A DNA stretch of 35,434 nucleotides from Anaerolineae bacterium UTCFX1 (GTDB taxonomy: Bacteria; Chloroflexota; Anaerolineae; Anaerolineales; Villigracilaceae): positions 5,643 through 41,076 of the forward strand of contig MWTB01000002.1 of NCBI GenBank assembly GCA_002050275.1, in the 5' to 3' direction. This document shows, piece after piece, positions 32,363-35,434 of the stretch; within the stretch, counting starts at the first letter, position 1, and every line of letters begins with the position of its first letter. A program made the position numbers and the translations under genes. Under the pieces are notes generated by a model, which was given only the letters and a program-made list of their open reading frames with translations, was not told the DNA's origin and did no database searches.

Positions 32363-32423
32363 TTGACGGATAGAAAAGTCGAACCAATCGCCCAACGCCA
32401 CAGCGAAGGGCGATTTATTTTAT
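32342..32423 (+). promoter_or_regulatory. aspS attenuator: mutually exclusive antiterminator and terminator hairpins
   Basis: CGTTGGGCG (32342-32350) pairs perfectly with CGCCCAACG (32389-32397). Alternatively AATCGCCC (32386-32393) pairs perfectly with GGGCGATT (32408-32415), with an inner CGC/GCG stem, followed by TATTTTAT. The two structures share 32389-32393 and cannot coexist. A ribosome stalled on the Asn/Asp codons leaves 32342-32350 free, so the first hairpin forms and aspS is read through. A ribosome that reaches the TAG covers that arm, so the terminator forms. Confidence 0.75.
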
Positions 32424-32511
32424 CTATATTGCAAATATCATTGATGGAGGAGCGAAGCGGTTTTCATGACGCTATTGCGCCTCAACCCTCGCAACAGCAT
32501 AAGGAGTAACC

Positions 32512-34275
32512 ATGTATCGAACACACACTTGCGGAGAATTACGAGCGAGTCACGCGGGACAAACCGTGACTCTGGCGGGCTGGGTTAACCGCCGACGCGA
32601 CCACGGCGGCGTGGCGTTTTTTGATTTGCGCGATCGCAACGGCATTGTCCAAGTCACCCTCAACCCCGATTTGCCGCAAGCGATTTTGGATGTCGTTTCG
32701 GATGTGCGCTTCGAGTGGGTTTTGCAAATCGAAGGCGTTGTGCAAGAGCGCCCCGCAGGCATGTCGAATCCCAAAATGGCGACAGGCGAGATTGAAGTCG
32801 TCGCAAAAAATGTGACTGTGCTGAATCCGTCTAAGACGCCGCCGTTTATGGTCAACACCGATAACGATTTACCCGACGAACACATGCGCCTGAAATATCG
32901 CTACATTGATCTGCGCCGCGAAAGATTAACTAACAACATGATTCTGCGTCATAAGGTCGTCAAATTTATGCGCGATTATTTGGACAAGCAAGGCTTCATC
33001 GAAATTGAAACGCCAATCATGTTCAAAGCCACGCCCGAGGGCGCGCGTGATTATCTTGTGCCTTCGCGCGTTTATCCGGGTCAGTTTTATGCGCTGCCCC
33101 AATCGCCGCAACAACTCAAACAGTTATTGATGGTGGCGGGCATGGATAAATATTTTCAGATTGCGCGCTGTTTCCGCGACGAAGATTTGCGCGGAGATCG
33201 CCAGCCTGAGTTTACGCAATTGGACCTGGAGATGTCCTTTGTTCACCGCGACGATGTACTGGATTTGGTCGAAGGCTTGTTTACGGAAATGATTCCAGCC
33301 GTAGCGCCGCATAAGAAGTTATATTCTTCGCCGTGGCCCAAATTCTCTTACAAAGAAGTTCTCGAACGCTTCGGCTCAGATAAACCCGACCTGCGCTTCG
33401 GCATGGAACTGATTGACGTTACTGAAATTTTGGCGAAGAGCGAATTCAAAGTCTTTCAGTCCGCGTTAGAAGCGGGCGGCGTGATCAAGTGTCTCGTCGC
33501 GCCCAAATCTGCGGAGATGTCGCGCAAGGAACTCGATGCGCTCACGGAAGTGGCGAAGTCGTTTGGGGCGAAGGGAATGCCCTATTTGGCAGTGACAGGC
33601 GAGGGCGTGAAAGGAAGCGCGGCAAAGTTCTTTAAGGAAGAAGAACTCACAGCGTTGAAAGAAAAATCGGGAGCAGGAATCGGCGATCTGATCGTCTTCT
33701 CATCAGACGCTCGCGCAGTAGTGAACAAAACGCTCGGCGGACTGCGCCTGTGGTTTCGCGATAAATTGGATTTGGCAGATAAGACGATGATGGCGTTTGC
33801 GTGGGTGGTGGATTTCCCGTTCTTTGCGTTCAATGAAGAAACACAAACATGGGAATCGGAACATCATCCATTTACGATGCCGAAGTTGGAAGACTTGCCG
33901 AAGTTTGAAACAAACCCTGGCGAAGTTTTATCGGATGCGTATGATATGGTGTGCAATGGATATGAAACCGCTTCGGGTTCGATCCGCATTCATCGGCGCG
34001 ATATTCAGATGAAGATGTTCCAAATGCTGGGCTTGAGCGAAGAGGACATTCAGGCAAAATTCGGTCACATGCTCGAAGCGTTTGAATACGGCGCGCCTCC
34101 GCATGGCGGCATGGCGCCTGGCATTGATCGTTTGATCATGTTGCTGGCGGACGAACCCAACATCCGCGAGGTGATCGCGTTCCCGAAGAATCAAAACGGG
34201 CGCGACGTGATGGCAGATGCGCCTTCGGAAGTTGAAGCGAAGCAGTTGAAAGAGTTGAAAATTAAGTTTGAGTAA
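32512..34275 (+). CDS. aspS: Aspartyl-tRNA synthetase (probably non-discriminating)
   Basis: The 587-residue bacterial-type class IIb synthetase has an N-terminal OB anticodon-binding domain (1-105), motif 2 ([27 protein letters not shown]), an inserted GAD domain (about 300-410) and motif 3 ([27 protein letters not shown]). The anticodon domain has RRRDHGG with His at exactly position 31, and a glycine in RPAG (83). In Pseudomonas aeruginosa AspRS, His31 and Gly82 are, as I recall, linked to charging tRNA-Asn as well as tRNA-Asp. If so, Asp-tRNA-Asn would be converted by GatCAB, not seen here. AAGGAG is 5 nt before the ATG. Expression is likely controlled by the attenuator upstream. Confidence 0.97.
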   Translation: MYRTHTCGELRASHAGQTVTLAGWVNRRRDHGGVAFFDLRDRNGIVQVTLNPDLPQAILDVVSDVRFEWVLQIEGVVQERPAGMSNPKMATGEIEVVAKNVTVLNPSKTPPFMVNTDNDLPDEHMRLKYRYIDLRRERLTNNMILRHKVVKFMRDYLDKQGFIEIETPIMFKATPEGARDYLVPSRVYPGQFYALPQSPQQLKQLLMVAGMDKYFQIARCFRDEDLRGDRQPEFTQLDLEMSFVHRDDVLDLVEGLFTEMIPAVAPHKKLYSSPWPKFSYKEVLERFGSDKPDLRFGMELIDVTEILAKSEFKVFQSALEAGGVIKCLVAPKSAEMSRKELDALTEVAKSFGAKGMPYLAVTGEGVKGSAAKFFKEEELTALKEKSGAGIGDLIVFSSDARAVVNKTLGGLRLWFRDKLDLADKTMMAFAWVVDFPFFAFNEETQTWESEHHPFTMPKLEDLPKFETNPGEVLSDAYDMVCNGYETASGSIRIHRRDIQMKMFQMLGLSEEDIQAKFGHMLEAFEYGAPPHGGMAPGIDRLIMLLADEPNIREVIAFPKNQNGRDVMADAPSEVEAKQLKELKIKFE

Positions 34276-34288
34276 AGCGGAGAATTCA

Positions 34289-35095
34289 ATGACGATTCGT
34301 GTTTGTCTTGCAGGCGCTACTGGATGGGCTGGCTCTGCCCTAACTTATGCTTTAGCTAAAACTGATGATATAAAACTTGTTTCAGCAATATCACGCACGC
34401 ATGCTGGAAAAAAATTAAGCGCTGTACTTTCAGAATCAAGCTTAGATAGCCCGATTTACGCAACGGCACAAGAAGCATTAACTGCAAATCCTTGTGATGT
34501 ATTTTTTGAATTCACAAAGCCTGATGTAGCAAAGTCAAATATATTGACTGCTTTAGAAAATAAAGCGCATGTGGTGGTAGGTACATCTGGATTAACAGAT
34601 GCAGATTATGAAGAGATTCGCCTGAGTGCAGAAAAAAATCAACGCGGCGTATTGGCTGTTGGCAACTTTGCCTTGACAGTAGTTTTGTTGCAAAAGTTTT
34701 CTGAAATTGCGGCAAAGTTTATTTCACAATGGGAAATCATTGATTATGCAAGCGACGCCAAAAAAGATTCGCCTAGCGGAACGGTACGCGAGTTGGCATA
34801 TCGCTTATCTCAAATTCGAGAATCAGAATTAACAGTTCCTTTAGATGAAACACTAGGCGTAAAAGAAACTCGTGGCGCGCGTATGGCGGGCTCACAAGTA
34901 CATTCAGTTCGTTTGCCTAGTTACACAATTTCAGCAGAAGTTATTTTTGGTATGCCTGATCAAAAATTAACCATTCGTCATGATTCAGGCGCGAGCGCTC
35001 AACCTTATGTTGATGGTTCTTTACTTGCCATTCGCAAAGTGCATACATTTGTCGGTCTACGTCGCGGACTTGATAGTGTGCTTGATTTAAGTTAG
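34289..35095 (+). CDS. dapB: DapB-like reductase (4-hydroxy-tetrahydrodipicolinate reductase family)
   Basis: The 268-residue protein has an N-terminal Rossmann motif CLAGATGWAGSAL, VFFEFTKPDVAKSNILTALENKAHVVVGTSGL and the substrate-loop motif KKDSPSGT. The usual catalytic HHRH before it (EAHHRHKVDAPSGT in E. coli) is replaced by DYASDAKKDSPSGT. The lysine and PSGT are kept but the acid histidine is missing. I recall a DapB-like subfamily with this YAS/SxxK form in other phyla, so the substrate may differ from lysine synthesis. GCGGAG precedes the chosen ATG; an in-frame TTG at 34268 overlaps aspS. The gene is visibly AT-richer than aspS and ends directly against the toxin gene. Confidence 0.78.
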   Translation: MTIRVCLAGATGWAGSALTYALAKTDDIKLVSAISRTHAGKKLSAVLSESSLDSPIYATAQEALTANPCDVFFEFTKPDVAKSNILTALENKAHVVVGTSGLTDADYEEIRLSAEKNQRGVLAVGNFALTVVLLQKFSEIAAKFISQWEIIDYASDAKKDSPSGTVRELAYRLSQIRESELTVPLDETLGVKETRGARMAGSQVHSVRLPSYTISAEVIFGMPDQKLTIRHDSGASAQPYVDGSLLAIRKVHTFVGLRRGLDSVLDLS

Positions 35096-35434
35096 ATGAA
35101 AATCATTCAAGGCGATGTATTTTGGATTCCTGTGAACGAATCAAACAAAATAGAATCTGACTATACTCATCCACACGTAGTCATTGAGAATAATGCTTTT
35201 ACAGTTGTTATTTGTGCAATGACATCAAATCTAAAACGAGCAAAAGCGCCTGGCAATGTATTGCTTGAAGAAGGCGAAGCGAATTTACCTAAGCAAAGCG
35301 TTATTGAAGTGGCAAAGGTTTTTACAATAGATAAAACGAAACTAGGCGAATATATCGGAACACTGACGGAACAAAGGATAAACCAAGTGTTAGCAGGAAT
35401 AAGTTTTTTGCAAGCCATGACTCACCGTCACAAA
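35096..35434 (+). CDS. PemK/MazF-like toxin (cut by window end)
   Basis: The ATG immediately follows the dapB-like stop (TAGATG), and 113 codons run open to the window end. The peptide starts MKIIQGDVFWIPV, then HPHVVIENNAFTVVICAMTSNLKRAKAPGNVLL and LPKQSVIEVAKVFTIDKTKLGEYIGTL. These are the beta-strands and SxxxVxxxxxxDKxxL pattern of PemK/MazF-family mRNA interferases. The usual GDI(V)W start is present as GDVFW. No antitoxin lies upstream; one could be downstream, outside the window. The base composition is AT-rich, like its neighbour's, suggesting joint transfer. Confidence 0.82.
   Translation, partial: MKIIQGDVFWIPVNESNKIESDYTHPHVVIENNAFTVVICAMTSNLKRAKAPGNVLLEEGEANLPKQSVIEVAKVFTIDKTKLGEYIGTLTEQRINQVLAGISFLQAMTHRHK

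Noticed and set aside
1..35434. CRISPR arrays, prophage or integron features
   Set aside because: No regularly spaced identical repeats, phage structural genes, integrase or attC-like sites were seen.

Overview
The window looks like chromosomal DNA of a Chloroflexota bacterium, most likely class Anaerolineae. This is inference from style, not from a marker-gene search. The clues are Thr/Pro-rich linkers in cell-surface proteins, a SARP/NB-ARC/TPR regulator, a small sigma factor next to DegV, many scattered short palindromic and heptameric repeats, and moderately GC-rich coding sequence. No rRNA, tRNA or CRISPR array was found.

Layout. Positions 1-5000 (minus strand) carry the start of argS, rpsT, a LysM-CAP surface protein and uvrA. 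Positions 5200-6900 (plus) are a sigma factor / DegV / one-TM protein operon. Positions 6900-10520 (minus) hold a HEPN-like protein, a family 2 glycosyltransferase, glnA and an EamA transporter. Positions 10524-11463 contain no protein gene but hold two candidate structured RNAs on opposite strands. Positions 11464-13690 (plus) are tnaA and a glycine-zipper / four-TM / XRE-regulator operon driven by a near-consensus promoter inside a perfect palindrome. Positions 13740-15470 (minus) are a diheme cytochrome c, a four-TM partner and a small conserved protein. Positions 15550-21320 (plus) hold a REP-associated tyrosine transposase flanked by REP palindromes, a SARP regulator whose first codons lie in that element, and recJ, which carries three repeat-derived in-frame inserts. 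Positions 21320-23370 (minus) are a membrane-anchored beta-sandwich protein and a class III aminotransferase. Positions 23370-26040 (plus) are rpsF-ssb-rpsR with a likely S6:S18 leader, then a parvulin. Positions 26129-30504 (minus) are rnc-smc. Positions 30705-31655 hold an aldo/keto reductase (plus) and 31679-32062 a four-TM protein (minus). Positions 32275-35434 (plus) are aspS with an attenuator leader, then an AT-rich pair: a DapB-like gene and a PemK/MazF-like toxin cut by the window end.

The most interesting signal is the aspS leader. A near-leaderless 23-codon ORF contains seven consecutive Asn/Asp codons. It is followed by two mutually exclusive hairpins, one of them an intrinsic terminator. 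This is the architecture of ribosome-mediated attenuation, here apparently sensing charged tRNA-Asn and tRNA-Asp upstream of an AspRS that has the His31 associated with non-discriminating enzymes. The second theme is repeat biology. A RAYT transposase is flanked by palindromes with an ACT-NN-AGT core. The same core makes a double hairpin inside recJ, and unrelated repeats have also entered argS, recJ and the SARP gene without breaking the reading frames.
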